Assembly (NCBI GenBank): GCA_940337035.1 | Contig: CALNHX010002660.1 | Location: 62,001 to 126,000, forward strand | Length of the DNA: 64,000 nt | Direction: 5' to 3' | Source: Agriotes lineatus | Taxonomy: Eukaryota; Arthropoda; Insecta; Coleoptera; Elateridae | Shown here: piece after piece, positions 50,154-64,000 of the stretch | How the letters are laid out: each line of letters opens with the position of its first letter | How positions within the stretch are numbered: position 1 is the stretch's first letter | Notes under the pieces: generated by a model | What the model saw: only the letters and a program-made list of their open reading frames with translations | Database searches by the model: none | Told to the model about the DNA's origin: nothing | Made by a program: the position numbers and the translations under genes

Positions 50154-53100
50154 TTGAGCACCTGTCAGTGTAGACGCGTTTACCCTGGCAATAATTATTA
50201 TATTTTGGTCAGCAGCAGCCATTATAGTAGAAGAATAAGTATTTACGTAGTTATTATTTACAGCAAAACGTGCTTTTCAGATGTTTTAACGTACCTAAAT
50301 GCTAAACTTTTGTACTTGAATTTTCTAGATGCGGAAAAATTTAATACAGTAGTAATATATCGTTAGATTGATTCCAAATATACTATTATAGGACCTATTA
50401 ACACTATAGTCAGTTCTTAGCCAGTAATTGAGCACATGTTAGTGTAGACGCGTTTACTCTGGCAATAATTAGAATATATTAGTCAGCAGTAGCCATTATA
50501 GTAGTACAATAAGCATTTACGTAGTTAATATTTACTGCAAAACGTGCTTCTCAGACGTTTTAACGTGCCTAAATGCTAAACTTTTGAACTTGAATTTTCT
50601 AGATGCGGAAAAATTTAATACAGTAGTAATATATCGTTAGATTGATTCCAAATATACTATTACAGGACCTATTAACACTATAGTCAGTTCTTAGCCAGTA
50701 ATTGAGCACCTGTTAGCGTAGACGCGTTTACTCTGGCAATAATTATTATATTTTGGTCAGCAGCAGCCATTATAGTAGTAGAATAACCATTTACGTAGTT
50801 ATTATTTACTGAAAACGTGCTTTTCAGACGTTTGAACGTACATAAATGATATACTTTTGAATTTAAATTTTTTAAATGCAGAAAACTTTTATACAGTAAT
50901 AATATATGGTTAGATTGATTCCAAATATACTATTATAGAATCTATTAACACTGTAGTCCATTCTTAGCCAGCAATTGATCACCCTGTATTGTAGACGCGC
51001 TTACTCTGAGAATAATTATTATATTTTGGTCAGCAGTAGCCATTATATGAGTACAATAAGCATTTACGTAGTTAATATTTTTGCAAAACGTGCTTTTCAG
51101 ACGTTTTAACGCACCTAAATGATATACTTAAAATTTCTAAATGCAGAAAAATTTAATACAGTAGTAATATAAGGTTAGATTGATTACAAATATAATATTA
51201 TAAAACCTATTAATAATGTAGTCAATTCTTAGCCAGTAATTGAGCACCTGTCAGTGTAGACGCGTTTACTCTGGCAATAATTTTTATATTTTGGTCAGCA
51301 GCAGCCATTATAGTAGTAGAATAACCATTTACGTAGTTATTATTTACTGAAAACGTGCTTTTCAGACGTTTTAACGTACCTAAATGCTAAACTTTTGAAC
51401 TTGAATTTTCTAGATGCGGAAAAATTTAATACAGTAGTAATATATCGTTAGATTGATTCCAAATATAATATTATTAGACCTATTAACGGTGTAGTAAATT
51501 CTTAGCCAGTAATTCAGCACCTGTTAGTGTAGACGTGCTTACTCTGGCAATGATTGTTATATTTTGGTCAGCTGCAGCCATTATAGTAGTACAATAAGCA
51601 TTTACGTAGTTATTATTTACTGCAAAACGTGCTTTTCAGATGTTTTAACGTACCTAAATGATATACTTATGAACTTAAAATTTTTAAATGCAGAAAAGTT
51701 TAATACAGCAGTAATATATGGTTCGACTGATTCCAAATATAATATTATAAGACCTATTAACGACGTAGTAAATTCTTAGCCAGTAATTCAGCACCTGTTA
51801 GTGTAGATGTGCTTACTCTGGCAATAATTGTTATATTTTGGTCAGCTGCAGCCATTATAGTAGTACAATAAGCATTTACGTAGTTATTATTTACTGCAAA
51901 ATGTGCTTTTCAGACGTTTTAACGTACATAAATGATATACTTTTGATCTTAAATTTTTTAGATGCAGAAAACTTTTATACAGTAATAATATATGGTTAGA
52001 TTGATTCCAAATATACTATTATAGAATCTATTAACACTGTACTCAATTCTTATCCAGCAATTGAATACCCTGTATTGTAGACGAGCTTACTCTGAGAATA
52101 ATTACTTTATTTTGGTCAGCAGTAGCCATTATATGAGTGCAATAAGCATTTACGTAGTTAATATTTTCTGCAAAACGTGCTTTTCAGACGTTTTAACGTA
52201 CCTAAATGATATACTTATGAACTTAAAATTTTTAAATGCAGAAAAATTTAATACAGTATTAATATATGGTTCGACTAATTCCAAATATAATATTATAAGA
52301 CCTATTAACGGTGTAGTAAATTCTTAGCCAGTAATTCAGCACCTGTTAGTGTCGACGTGCTTACTCTGGCATTAATTGATATATTTTGGTCAACAGTAGC
52401 CATTATATGAGTGCAATAAGCATTTACGTAGTTAATATTTTCTGGAAAACGTGCTTTTCAGACGTTTTAACGTACCTAAATGATATACTTAAAATTTTTA
52501 AATGCAGAAAAATTTAATACAGTAGGTTAGATTGATTCCAAAAATACTATTATAAAACCTATTAATAATGTAGTCAATTCTTAACCAGTAATTGAGCACC
52601 TGTCAGTGTAGACGCGTTTACTCTGGCAATAATTATTATATTTTGGTCAGCAGCAGCCATTATAGTAGGAGAATAAGCATTTACGTAGTTATTATTTACA
52701 GCAAAACGTGCTTTTCAGACGTTTTAACGTACCTAAATGCTAAACTTTTGTACTTGAATTTTCTAGATGCGGAAAAATTTAATACAGTAGTAATATATCG
52801 TTAGATTGATTCCAAATATACTATTATAGGACCTATTAACACTATAGTCAGTTCTTAGCCAGTAATTGAGCACATGTTAGTGTAGACGCGTTTACTCTGG
52901 CAATAATTAGAATATATTAGTCAGCAGTAGCCATTATAGTAGTATAATAAGCATTTACGTAGTTAATATTTAATACAGAACGTGCTTTCCAGACGTTATA
53001 ATGTACCTGAATGCTAAACTTCTAAACTTGAATTCTTTAGATGCAGCAAAATTTAATACAGTAGTAATATATGGTTCGACTGATTCCAAATATAATATTA

Positions 53101-56100
53101 TAAGACCTATTAACGGTGTAGTAGATTCTTAGCCAGTAATTCAGCACCTGTTAGTGTAGACGTGCTTACTCTGGCAATAATTGTTATATTTTGGTCAGCT
53201 GCAGCCATTATAGTAGTACAATAAGCATTTACGTAGTTATTATTTACTGCAAAACGTGCTTTTCAGACGTTTTAACGTACATAAATGATATACTTTTGAA
53301 CTTAAATTTTTTAGATGCAGAAAACTTTTATACAGTAATAATATATGGTTAGATTGATTCCAAATATACTATTATAGAATCTATTAAAACTGTACTCAAT
53401 TCTTATCCAGCAATTAAATACCCTGTATTGTAGAAGAGCTTACTCTGAGAATAATTACTTTATTTTGGTCAGCAGTAGCCATTATATGAGTACAATAAGC
53501 ATTTACGTAGTTAATATTTTCTGCAAAACGTGCTTTTCAGACGTTTTAACGTACCTAAATGATATACTTATGAACTTAAAATTTTTAAATGCAGAAAAAT
53601 TTAATACAGTATTAATATATGGTTCGACTAATTCCAAATATAATATTATAAGACCTATTAACGGTGTAGTAAATTCTTAGCCAGTAATTCAGCACCTGTT
53701 AGTGTCGACGTGCTTACTCTGGCATTAATTGATATATTTTGGTCAACAGTAGCCATTATATGAGTGCAATAAGCATTTACGTAGTTAATATTTTCTGAAA
53801 AACGTGCTTTTCAGACGTTTTAACGTACCTAAATTATATACTTAGAAACTTAAAATTTCTAAATGCAGAAAAATTTAATACAGTAGTAATATATGGTTCG
53901 ACTGATTCCAAATATAATATTATAAGACCTATTAACGGTGTAGTAAATTCTTAGCCAGTAATTCGGCACCTGTTAGTTTAGACGTGCTTACTCTGCTAAT
54001 AATTGTTATATTTTGGTCAGCTGCAGCCATTATAGTAGTACAATAAGCATTTACGTAGTTATTATTTACTGCAAAACGTGCTTTTCAGACGTTTTAACGT
54101 ACATAATGATATACTTTTGAACTTAAATTTTTTAGATGCAGGAAACCTTTGTACAGTAATAATATAAGGTTAGATTGATTCCAAATATACTATTATAGAA
54201 TCTATTAACACTGTACTCAATTCTTATCCAGCAATTGAATACCCTGTATTGTAGACGCGATTACTCTGACAATAAGTATTATTGTTTGGTCAGCAGTAGT
54301 ATTATATGGTTAGATTGATTCCAAATATACTATTGGAAGACCTATTAACACTGTAGTCCATTCTTAGCCACCAATTGATCACCATGTATTGTAGACGCGC
54401 TTACTCTGAGAATAATTATTATATTTTGGTCAGCAGTAGCCATTATATGAGTGCAATAAGCATTTACGTAGTTAATATTTTCTGGAAAACGTGCTTTTCA
54501 GACGTTTTAACGTACCTAAATGATATACTTAAAATTTTTAAATGCAGAAAAATTTAATACAGTAGGTTAGATTGATTCCAAAAATACTATTATAAAACCT
54601 ATTAATAATGTAGTCAATTCTTAACCAGTAATTGAGCACCTGTCAGTGTAGACGCGTTTACTCTGGCAATAATTATTATATTTTGGTCAGCAGTAGCCAT
54701 TATATGAGTGCAATAAGCATTTACGTAGTTAATATTTTCTGGAAAACGTGCTTTTCAGACGTTTTAACGTACCTAAATGATATACTTAAAATTTTTAAAT
54801 GCAGAAAAATTTAATACAGTAGGTTAGATTGATTCCAAAAATACTATTATAAAACCTATTAATAATGTAGTCAATTCTTAACCAGTAATTGAGCACCTGT
54901 CAGTGTAGACGCGTTTACCCTGGCAATAATTATTATATTTTGGTCAGCAGCAGCCATTATAGTAGAAGAATAAGTATTTACGTAGTTATTATTTACAGCA
55001 AAACGTGCTTTTCAGATGTTTTAACGTACCTAAATGCTAAACTTTTGTACTTGAATTTTCTAGATGCGGAAAAATTTAATACAGTAGTAATATATCGTTA
55101 GATTGATTCCAAATATACTATTATAGGACCTATTAACACTATAGTCAGTTCTTAGCCAGTAATTGAGCACATGTTAGTGTAGACGCGTTTACTCTGGCAA
55201 TAATTAGAATATATTAGTCAGCAGTAGCCATTATAGTAGTACAATAAGCATTTACGTAGTTAATATTTACTGCAAAACGTGCTTCTCAGACGTTTTAACG
55301 TGCCTAAATGCTAAACTTTTGAACTTGAATTTTCTAGATGCGGAAAAATTTAATACAGTAGTAATATATCGTTAGATTGATTCCAAATATACTATTACAG
55401 GACCTATTAACACTATAGTCAGTTCTTAGCCAGTAATTGAGCACCTGTTAGCGTAGACGCGTTTACTCTGGCAATAATTATTATATTTTGGTCAGCAGCA
55501 GCCATTATAGTAGTAGAATAACCATTTACGTAGTTATTATTTACTGAAAACGTGCTTTTCAGACGTTTGAACGTACATAAATGATATACTTTTGAATTTA
55601 AATTTTTTAAATGCAGAAAACTTTTATACAGTAATAATATATGGTTAGATTGATTCCAAATATACTATTATAGAATCTATTAACACTGTAGTCCATTCTT
55701 AGCCAGCAATTGATCACCCTGTATTGTAGACGCGCTTACTCTGAGAATAATTATTATATTTTGGTCAGCAGTAGCCATTATATGAGTACAATAAGCATTT
55801 ACGTAGTTAATATTTTTGCAAAACGTGCTTTTCAGACGTTTTAACGCACCTAAATGATATACTTAAAATTTCTAAATGCAGAAAAATTTAATACAGTAGT
55901 AATATAAGGTTAGATTGATTACAAATATAATATTATAAAACCTATTAATAATGTAGTCAATTCTTAGCCAGTAATTGAGCACCTGTCAGTGTAGACGCGT
56001 TTACTCTGGCAATAATTTTTATATTTTGGTCAGCAGCAGCCATTATAGTAGTAGAATAACCATTTACGTAGTTATTATTTACTGAAAACGTGCTTTTCAG

Positions 56101-59100
56101 ACGTTTTAACGTACCTAAATGCTAAACTTTTGAACTTGAATTTTCTAGATGCGGAAAAATTTAATACAGTAGTAATATATCGTTAGATTGATTCCAAATA
56201 TACTATTACAGGACCTATTAACACTATAGTCAGTTCTTAGCCAGTAATTGAGCACCTGTTAGCGTAGACGTGCTTACTCTGGCAATAATTGTTATATTTT
56301 GGTCAGCTGCAGCCATTATAGTAGTACAATAAGCATTTACGTAGTTATTATTTACTGCAAAACGTGCTTTTCAGACGTTTTAACGTACATAAATGATATA
56401 CTTTTGAACTTAAATTTTTTAGATGCAGAAAACTTTTATACAGTAATAATATATGGTTAGATTGATTCCAAATATAATATTATTAGACCTATTAACGGTG
56501 TAGTAAATTCTTAGCCAGTAATTCAGCACCTGTTAGTGTAGACGTGCTTACTCTGGCAATGATTGTTATATTTTGGTCAGCTGCAGCCATTATAGTAGTA
56601 CAATAAGCATTTACGTAGTTATTATTTACTGCAAAACGTGCTTTTCAGATGTTTTAACGTACCTAAATGATATACTTATGAACTTAAAATTTTTAAATGC
56701 AGAAAAGTTTAATACAGCAGTAATATATGGTTCGACTGATTCCAAATATAATATTATAAGACCTATTAACGACGTAGTAAATTCTTAGCCAGTAATTCAG
56801 CACCTGTTAGTGTAGATGTGCTTACTCTGGCAATAATTGTTATATTTTGGTCAGCTGCAGCCATTATAGTAGTACAATAAGCATTTACGTAGTTATTATT
56901 TACTGCAAAATGTGCTTTTCAGACGTTTTAACGTACATAAATGATATACTTTTGATCTTAAATTTTTTAGATGCAGAAAACTTTTATACAGTAATAATAT
57001 ATGGTTAGATTGATTCCAAATATACTATTATAGAATCTATTAACACTGTACTCAATTCTTATCCAGCAATTGAATACCCTGTATTGTAGACGAGCTTACT
57101 CTGAGAATAATTACTTTATTTTGGTCAGCAGTAGCCATTATATGAGTGCAATAAGCATTTACGTAGTTAATATTTTCTGCAAAACGTGCTTTTCAGACGT
57201 TTTAACGTACCTAAATGATATACTTATGAACTTAAAATTTTTAAATGCAGAAAAATTTAATACAGTATTAATATATGGTTCGACTAATTCCAAATATAAT
57301 ATTATAAGACCTATTAACGGTGTAGTAAATTCTTAGCCAGTAATTCAGCACCTGTTAGTGTCGACGTGCTTACTCTGGCATTAATTGATATATTTTGGTC
57401 AACAGTAGCCATTATATGAGTGCAATAAGCATTTACGTAGTTAATATTTTCTGGAAAACGTGCTTTTCAGACGTTTTAACGTACCTAAATGATATACTTA
57501 AAATTTTTAAATGCAGAAAAATTTAATACAGTAGGTTAGATTGATTCCAAAAATACTATTATAAAACCTATTAATAATGTAGTCAATTCTTAACCAGTAA
57601 TTGAGCACCTGTCAGTGTAGACGCGTTTACTCTGGCAATAATTATTATATTTTGGTCAGCAGCAGCCATTATAGTAGGAGAATAAGCATTTACGTAGTTA
57701 TTATTTACAGCAAAACGTGCTTTTCAGACGTTTTAACGTACCTAAATGCTAAACTTTTGTACTTGAATTTTCTAGATGCGGAAAAATTTAATACAGTAGT
57801 AATATATCGTTAGATTGATTCCAAATATACTATTATAGGACCTATTAACACTATAGTCAGTTCTTAGCCAGTAATTGAGCACATGTTAGTGTAGACGCGT
57901 TTACTCTGGCAATAATTAGAATATATTAGTCAGCAGTAGCCATTATAGTAGTATAATAAGCATTTACGTAGTTAATATTTAATACAGAACGTGCTTTCCA
58001 GACGTTATAATGTACCTGAATGCTAAACTTCTAAACTTGAATTCTTTAGATGCAGCAAAATTTAATACAGTAGTAATATATGGTTCGACTGATTCCAAAT
58101 ATAATATTATAAGACCTATTAACGGTGTAGTAGATTCTTAGCCAGTAATTCAGCACCTGTTAGTGTAGACGTGCTTACTCTGGCAATAATTGTTATATTT
58201 TGGTCAGCTGCAGCCATTATAGTAGTACAATAAGCATTTACGTAGTTATTATTTACTGCAAAACGTGCTTTTCAGACGTTTTAACGAACATAAATGATAT
58301 ACTTTTGAACTTAAATTTTTTAGATGCAGAAAACTTTTATACAGTAATAATATATGGTTAGATTGATTCCAAATATACTATTATAGAATCTATTAAAACT
58401 GTACTCAATTCTTATCCAGCAATTAAATACCCTGTATTGTAGAAGAGCTTACTCTGAGAATAATTACTTTATTTTGGTCAGCAGTAGCCATTATATGAGT
58501 ACAATAAGCATTTACGTAGTTAATATTTTCTGCAAAACGTGCTTTTCAGACGTTTTAACGTACCTAAATGATATACTTATGAACTTAAAATTTTTAAATG
58601 CAGAAAAATTTAATACAGTATTAATATATGGTTCGACTAATTCCAAATATAATATTATAAGACCTATTAACGGTGTAGTAAATTCTTAGCCAGTAATTCA
58701 GCACCTGTTAGTGTCGACGTGCTTACTCTGGCATTAATTGATATATTTTGGTCAACAGTAGCCATTATATGAGTGCAATAAGCATTTACGTAGTTAATAT
58801 TTTCTGAAAAACGTGCTTTTCAGACGTTTTAACGTACCTAAATTATATACTTAGAAACTTAAAATTTCTAAATGCAGAAAAATTTAATACAGTAGTAATA
58901 TATGGTTCGACTGATTCCAAATATAATATTATAAGACCTATTAACGGTGTAGTAAATTCTTAGCCAGTAATTCGGCACCTGTTAGTTTAGACGTGCTTAC
59001 TCTGCTAATAATTGTTATATTTTGGTCAGCTGCAGCCATTATAGTAGTACAATAAGCATTTACGTAGTTATTATTTACTGCAAAACGTGCTTTTCAGACG

Positions 59101-62100
59101 TTTTAACGTACATAATGATATACTTTTGAACTTAAATTTTTTAGATGCAGGAAACCTTTGTACAGTAATAATATATGGTTAGATTGATTCCAAATATACT
59201 ATTATAGAATCTATTAACACTGTACTCAATTCTTATCCAGCAATTGAATACCCTGTATTGTAGACGCGATTACTCTGACAATAAGTATTATTGGTTGGTC
59301 AGCAGTAGTATTATATGGTTAGATTGATTCCAAATATACTATTGGAAGACCTATTAACACTGTAGTCCATTCTTAGCCACCAATTGATCACCATGTATTG
59401 TAGACGCGCTTACTCTGAGAATAATTATTATATTTTGGTCAGCAGTAGCCATTATATGAGTGCAATAAGCATTTACGTAGTTAATATTTTCTGGAAAACG
59501 TGCTTTTCAGACGTTTTAACGTACCTAAATGATATACTTAAAATTTTTAAATGCAGAAAAATTTAATACAGTAGGTTAGATTGATTCCAAAAATACTATT
59601 ATAAAACCTATTAATAATGTAGTCAATTCTTAACCAGTAATTGAGCACCTGTCAGTGTAGACGCGTTTACTCTGGCAATAATTATTATATTTTGGTCAGC
59701 AGCAGCCATTATAGTAGGAGAATAAGCATTTACGTAGTTATTATTTACAGCAAAACGTGCTTTTGAGACGTTTTAACGTACCTAAATGCTAAACTTTTGT
59801 ACTTGAATTTTCTAGATGCGGAAAAATTTAATACAGTAGTAATATATCATTAGATTGATTCCAAATATACTATTATAGGACCTATTAACACTATAGTCAG
59901 TTCTTAGCCAGTAATTGAGCACATGTTAGTGTAGACGCGTTTACTCTGGCAATAATTAGAATATATTAGTCAGCAGTAGCCATTATAGTAGTATAATAAG
60001 CATTTACGTAGTTAATATTTAATACAGAACGTGCTTTCCAGACGTTATAATGTACCTGAATGCTAAACTTCTAAACTTGAATTCTTTAGATGCAGCAAAA
60101 TTTAATACAGTAGTAATATATGGTTCGACTGATTCCAAATATAATATTATAAGACCTATTAACGGTGTAGTAGATTCTTAGCCAGTAATTCAGCACCTGT
60201 TAGTGTAGACGTGCTTACTCTGGCAATAATTGTTATATTTTGGTCAGCTGCAGCCATTATAGTAATACAATAAGCATTTACGTAGTTATTATTTACTGCA
60301 AAACGTGCTTTTCAGACGTTTTAACGTACATAAATGATATACTTTTGAACTTAAATTTTTTAGATGCAGAAAACTTTTATACAGTAGTAATATATGGTTC
60401 GACTGATTCCAAATATAATATTATAAGACCTATTAACGGTGTAGTAAATTCTTAGCTAGTAATTCAGCACCTGTTAGTGTAGATGTGCTTACTCTGGCAA
60501 TAATTGTTATATTTTGGTCAGCTGCAGTCATTATAGTAGTACAATAAGCATTTACGTAGTTATTATTTACTGCAAAACGTGCTTTTCAGATGTTTTAACG
60601 TACCTAAATGATATACTTATAAACTTAAAATTTTTAAATGCAGAAAAGTTTAATACAGCAGTAATATATGGTTCGACTGATTCCAAATATAATATTATAA
60701 GACCTATTAACGACGTAGTAAATTCTTAGCCAGTAATTCAGCACCTGTTAGTGTAGATGTGCTTACTCTGGCAATAATTGTTATATTTTGGTCAGCTGCA
60801 GCTATTATAGTAGTACAATAAGCATTTACGTAGTTATTATTTACTGCAAAACGTGCTTTTCAGACGTTTTAACGTACATAAATGATATACTTTTGAACTT
60901 AAATTTTTTAGATGCAGAAAACTTTTATACAGTAATAATATATGGTTAGATTGATTCCAAATATACTATTATAGAATCTATTAACACTGTACTCAATTCT
61001 TATCCAGCAATTAAATACCCTGTATTGTAGAAGAGCTTACTCTGAGAATAATTACTTTATTTTGGTCAGCAGTAGCCATTATATGAGTACAATAAGCATT
61101 TACGTAGATAATATTTTCTGCAAAACGTGCTTTTCAGACGTTTTAACGTACCTAAATGATATACTTATGAACTTAAAATTTTTAAATGCAGAAAAATTTA
61201 ATACAGTATTAATATATGGTTCGACTAATTCCAAATATAATATTGTAAGACCTATTAACGGTGTAGTAAAATCTTAGCCAGTAATTCAGCACCTGTTAGT
61301 GTAGACGTGCTTACTCTGGCATTAATTGATATATTTTGGTTAACAGTAGCCATTATATGAGTGCAATCAGCATTTACGTAGTTAATATTTTCTGCAAAAC
61401 GTGCTTTTCAGACGTTTTAACGTACCTAAATGATATACTTAGAAACTTAAAATTTCTAAATGCAGAAAAATTTAATACAGTAGTAATATATGGTTCGACT
61501 GATTCCAAATATAATATTATAAGACCTATTAACGGTGTAGTAAATTCTTAGCCAGTAATTCGGCACCTGTTAGTTTAGACGTGCTTACTCTGCTAATAAT
61601 TGTTATATTTTGGTCAGCTGCAACCATTATAGTAGTACAATAAGCATTTACGTAGTTATTATTTACTGCAAAACGTGCTTTTCAGACGTTTTAACGTACA
61701 TAATGATATACTTTTGAACTTAAATTTTTTAGATGCAGGAAACCTTTATACAGTAATAATATATGTTTAGATTGATTCCAAATATACTATTATAGAATCT
61801 ATTAACACTGTACTCAATTCTTATCCAGCAATTGAATACCCTGTATTGTAGACGCGATTACTCTGACAATAAGTATTATTGTTTGGTCAGCAGTAGTATT
61901 ATATGGTTAGATTGATTCCAAATATACTATTGGAAGACCTATTAACACTGTAGTCCATTCTTAGCCACCAATTGATCACCATGTATTGTAGACGCGCTTA
62001 CTCTGAGAATAATTATTATATTTTGGTCAGCAGTAGCCATTATATGAGTGCAATAAGCATTTACGTAGTTAATATTTTCTGGAAAACGTGCTTTTCGGAC

Positions 62101-63865
62101 GTTTTAACGTACCTAAATGATATACTTAAAATTTTTAAATGCAGAAAAATTTAATACAGTAGGTTAGATTGATTCCAAAAATACTATTATAAAACCTATT
62201 AATAATGTAGTCAATTCTTAGCCAGTAATTGAGCACCTGTCAGTGTAGACGCGTTTACTCTGGCAATAATTATTATATTTTGGTCAGCAGCAGCCATTAT
62301 AGTAGGAGAATAAGCATTTACGTAGTTATTATTTACAGCAAAACGTGCTTTTCAGACATTTTAACGTACCTAAATGCTAAACTTTTGTACTTGAATTTTC
62401 TAGATGCGGAAAAATTTAATACAGTAGTAATATATCGTTAGATTGATTCCAAATATACTATTATAGGACCTATTAACACTATAGTCAGTTCTTAGCCAGT
62501 AATTGAGCACATGTTAGTGTAGACGCGTTTACTCTGGCAATAATTAGAATATATTAGTCAGCAGTAGCCATTATAGTAGTATAATAAGCATTTACGTAGT
62601 TAATATTTAATACAGAACGTGCTTTCCAGACGTTATAATGTACCTGAATGCTAAACTTCTAAACTTGAATTCTTTAGATGCAGCAAAATTTAATACAGTA
62701 GTAATATATGGTTCGACTGATTCCAAATATAATATTATAAGACCTATTAAAGGTGTAGTAGATTCTTAGCCAGTAATTCAGCACCTGTTAGTGTAGACGT
62801 GCTTACTCTGGCAATAATTGTTATATTTTGGTCAGTTGCAGCCATTATAGTAGTACAATAAGCATTTACGTAGTTATTATTTACTGCAAAACGTGCTTTT
62901 CAGACGTTTTAACGTACATAAATGATATACTTTTGAACTTAAATTTTTTAGATGCAGAAAACTTTTATACAGTAATAATATATGGTTAGATTGATTCCAA
63001 ATATACTATTATAGAAACTATTAACACTGTACTCAATTCTTATCCAGCAATTAAATACCCTGTATTGTAGACGAGCTTACTCTGAGAATAATTACTTTAT
63101 TTTGGTCAGCAGTAGCCATTATATGAGTACAATAAGCATTTACGTAGTTAATATTTTCTGCAAAACGTGCTTTTCAGACGTTTTAACGTACCTAAATGAT
63201 ATACTTATGAACTTAAAATTTTTAAATGCAGAAAAATTTAATACAGTATTAATATATGGTTCGACTAATTCCAAATATAATATTATAAGACCTATTAACG
63301 GTGTAGTAAATTCTTAGCCAGTAATTCAGCACCTGTTAGTGTAGACGTGCTTACTCTGGCATTAATTGTGATATTTTGGTCAACAGTAGCCATTATATGA
63401 GTGCAATAAGCATTTACGTAGTTAATATTTTCTGCAAAACGTGCTTTTCAGACGTTTTAACGTACCTAAATGATATACTTATAAACTTAAAATTTCTAAA
63501 TGCAGAAAAATTTAATACAGTAGTAATATATGGTTCGACTGATTCCAAATATAATATTATAAGACCTATTAACGGTGCAGTAAATTCTTAGCCAGTAATT
63601 CAGCACCTGTTAGTTTAGACGTGCTTACTCTGCTAATAATTGTTATATTTTGGTCAGCTGCAGCCATTATAGTAGTACAATGAGCATTTACGTAGTTATT
63701 ATTTACTGCAAAACGTGCTTTTCAGACGTTTTAACGTACAAAAATGATATACTTTTAAACTTAAATTTTTTAGATGCAGAAAGCTTTTATACAGTAGTAA
63801 TATATGGTTCGACTGATTCCAAATATAATATTATAAGTCCTATTAACGGCGTAGTAAATTCTTAG
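50154..63865. repeat. Higher-order satellite unit of about 4.7-5.0 kb, near-identical copies
   Basis: The block from 50154 recurs from 54889 (step 4,735). The part from 51564 recurs from 56573 (step 5,009); one extra 274-bp monomer inserted near 56260 accounts for the difference. The same order recurs again with a step of 4,628 from 57601 to 62229. A shorter partial copy lies at 59641, step 2,040. Differences between the 5,009-step copies are few by eye: GTACAT versus GAACAT at about 58286, ATAAGG versus ATATGG near 54171/59180, and TTGTTTGG versus TTGGTTGG near 54293/59302. Confidence 0.8.
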
Positions 63866-64000
63866 CTAGTAATTCAGCACCTGTTAGTGTAGATGTGCTT
63901 ACTCTGGCAATGATTGTTATATTTTGGTCAGCTGCAGCCATTATAGTAGTACAATAAGCATTTACGTAGTTATTATTTACTGCAAAACGTGCTTTTCAGA

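Larger units (their letters stand above)
20579..64000. repeat. Satellite array, about 274-bp monomer, about 43 kb
   Basis: From about 20579 to the end the sequence is one tandem array. Landmarks such as CATTATAGTAGTACAATAAG and AGCATTTACGTAGTTA recur at steps of 274 bp (for example at 42518, 42792, 43066, 43340 and 43614 exactly). The length corresponds to roughly 155-160 monomers. Monomers fall into several subtypes distinguished by shared variants. Examples are CAATAAGC versus GAATAACC after the start, TGAATTTTCTAGATGCGG versus TTAAATTTTTTAGATGCA in the middle, and ATGGTTCGACTG versus ATGGTTAGATTG later. The array is AT-rich. Many frames of 60-97 codons run across monomers, but 274 is not a multiple of 3 and the frames differ only as the repeats do, so I do not call genes. 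The array begins abruptly beside the endonuclease fragment and is still running at 64000. Confidence 0.97.

Noticed and set aside
21062..63865. Dozens of 60-97-codon open frames in the satellite with a shared protein pattern
   Set aside because: They are the same repeat read in one frame. The 274-bp period is not a multiple of 3, the frames break with monomer indels, there is no upstream gene structure, and differences are not biased to silent sites by eye. They are by-products of tandem repetition.
20579..64000. CRISPR array
   Set aside because: The repeats are contiguous 274-bp monomers with no unique spacers, and the surroundings are eukaryotic transposons without cas genes.

Overview
The window looks like repeat-rich, AT-rich, gene-poor chromatin from a eukaryote, most probably an insect. 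The evidence is the set of element families present: BEL/Pao with an envelope-like gene, Ty3/gypsy, Crypton-like, Tc1/mariner-type and hAT DNA transposons, tRNA-derived SINEs, and a non-LTR endonuclease fragment. There is no bacterial-style operon, rRNA gene or recognisable host protein-coding gene. The insect assignment is an inference from these families, not from a host marker.

Layout. (1) 1-1264: a Crypton-like tyrosine recombinase, complete to its C-terminal tail except for one in-frame TAA. (2) 2387-2435: a 22-bp perfect palindrome between 13-bp direct repeats. (3) 2669-5310: a decayed Tc1/mariner-type DDE transposase, split by a 1,221-bp non-autonomous hAT-like element that has terminal inverted repeats and an exact 8-bp target duplication. 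(4) 5311-8678: mostly featureless AT-rich DNA with a hAT-like terminus, an old SINE-like sequence, an (AAT)8 microsatellite and one intron-like stretch. (5) 8679-11561 (minus strand): a Ty3/gypsy pol remnant with reverse transcriptase, RNase H and integrase. It is broken by a 220-bp SINE with 15-bp target duplications and by one frameshift. (6) 11562-20264 (minus strand): a full-length BEL/Pao element with identical 676-bp LTRs, a tRNA-Tyr-type primer binding site, a 1,733-codon gag-pol, and an envelope-like region with furin-like and fusion-peptide-like motifs and a C-terminal transmembrane segment. Its reading is broken by one in-frame TAG and one frame change. (7) 20265-20578: a non-LTR endonuclease fragment cut off on both sides. 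(8) About 20579-64000: roughly 43 kb of tandem satellite with a basic unit of about 274 bp, organised into multi-kilobase higher-order repeats and continuing past the window edge.

The genes do not form a pathway. The window records nested insertions (hAT in Tc1/mariner, SINE in gypsy) and a BEL element at the boundary between two unrelated broken elements, next to a large satellite array. This resembles pericentromeric or other heterochromatic DNA. The observations most worth following up are the nested, near-identical higher-order satellite structure, the BEL element with identical LTRs but no target duplication and different truncated elements on its two sides, and the Crypton reading frame that stays open for 55 codons beyond its stop.
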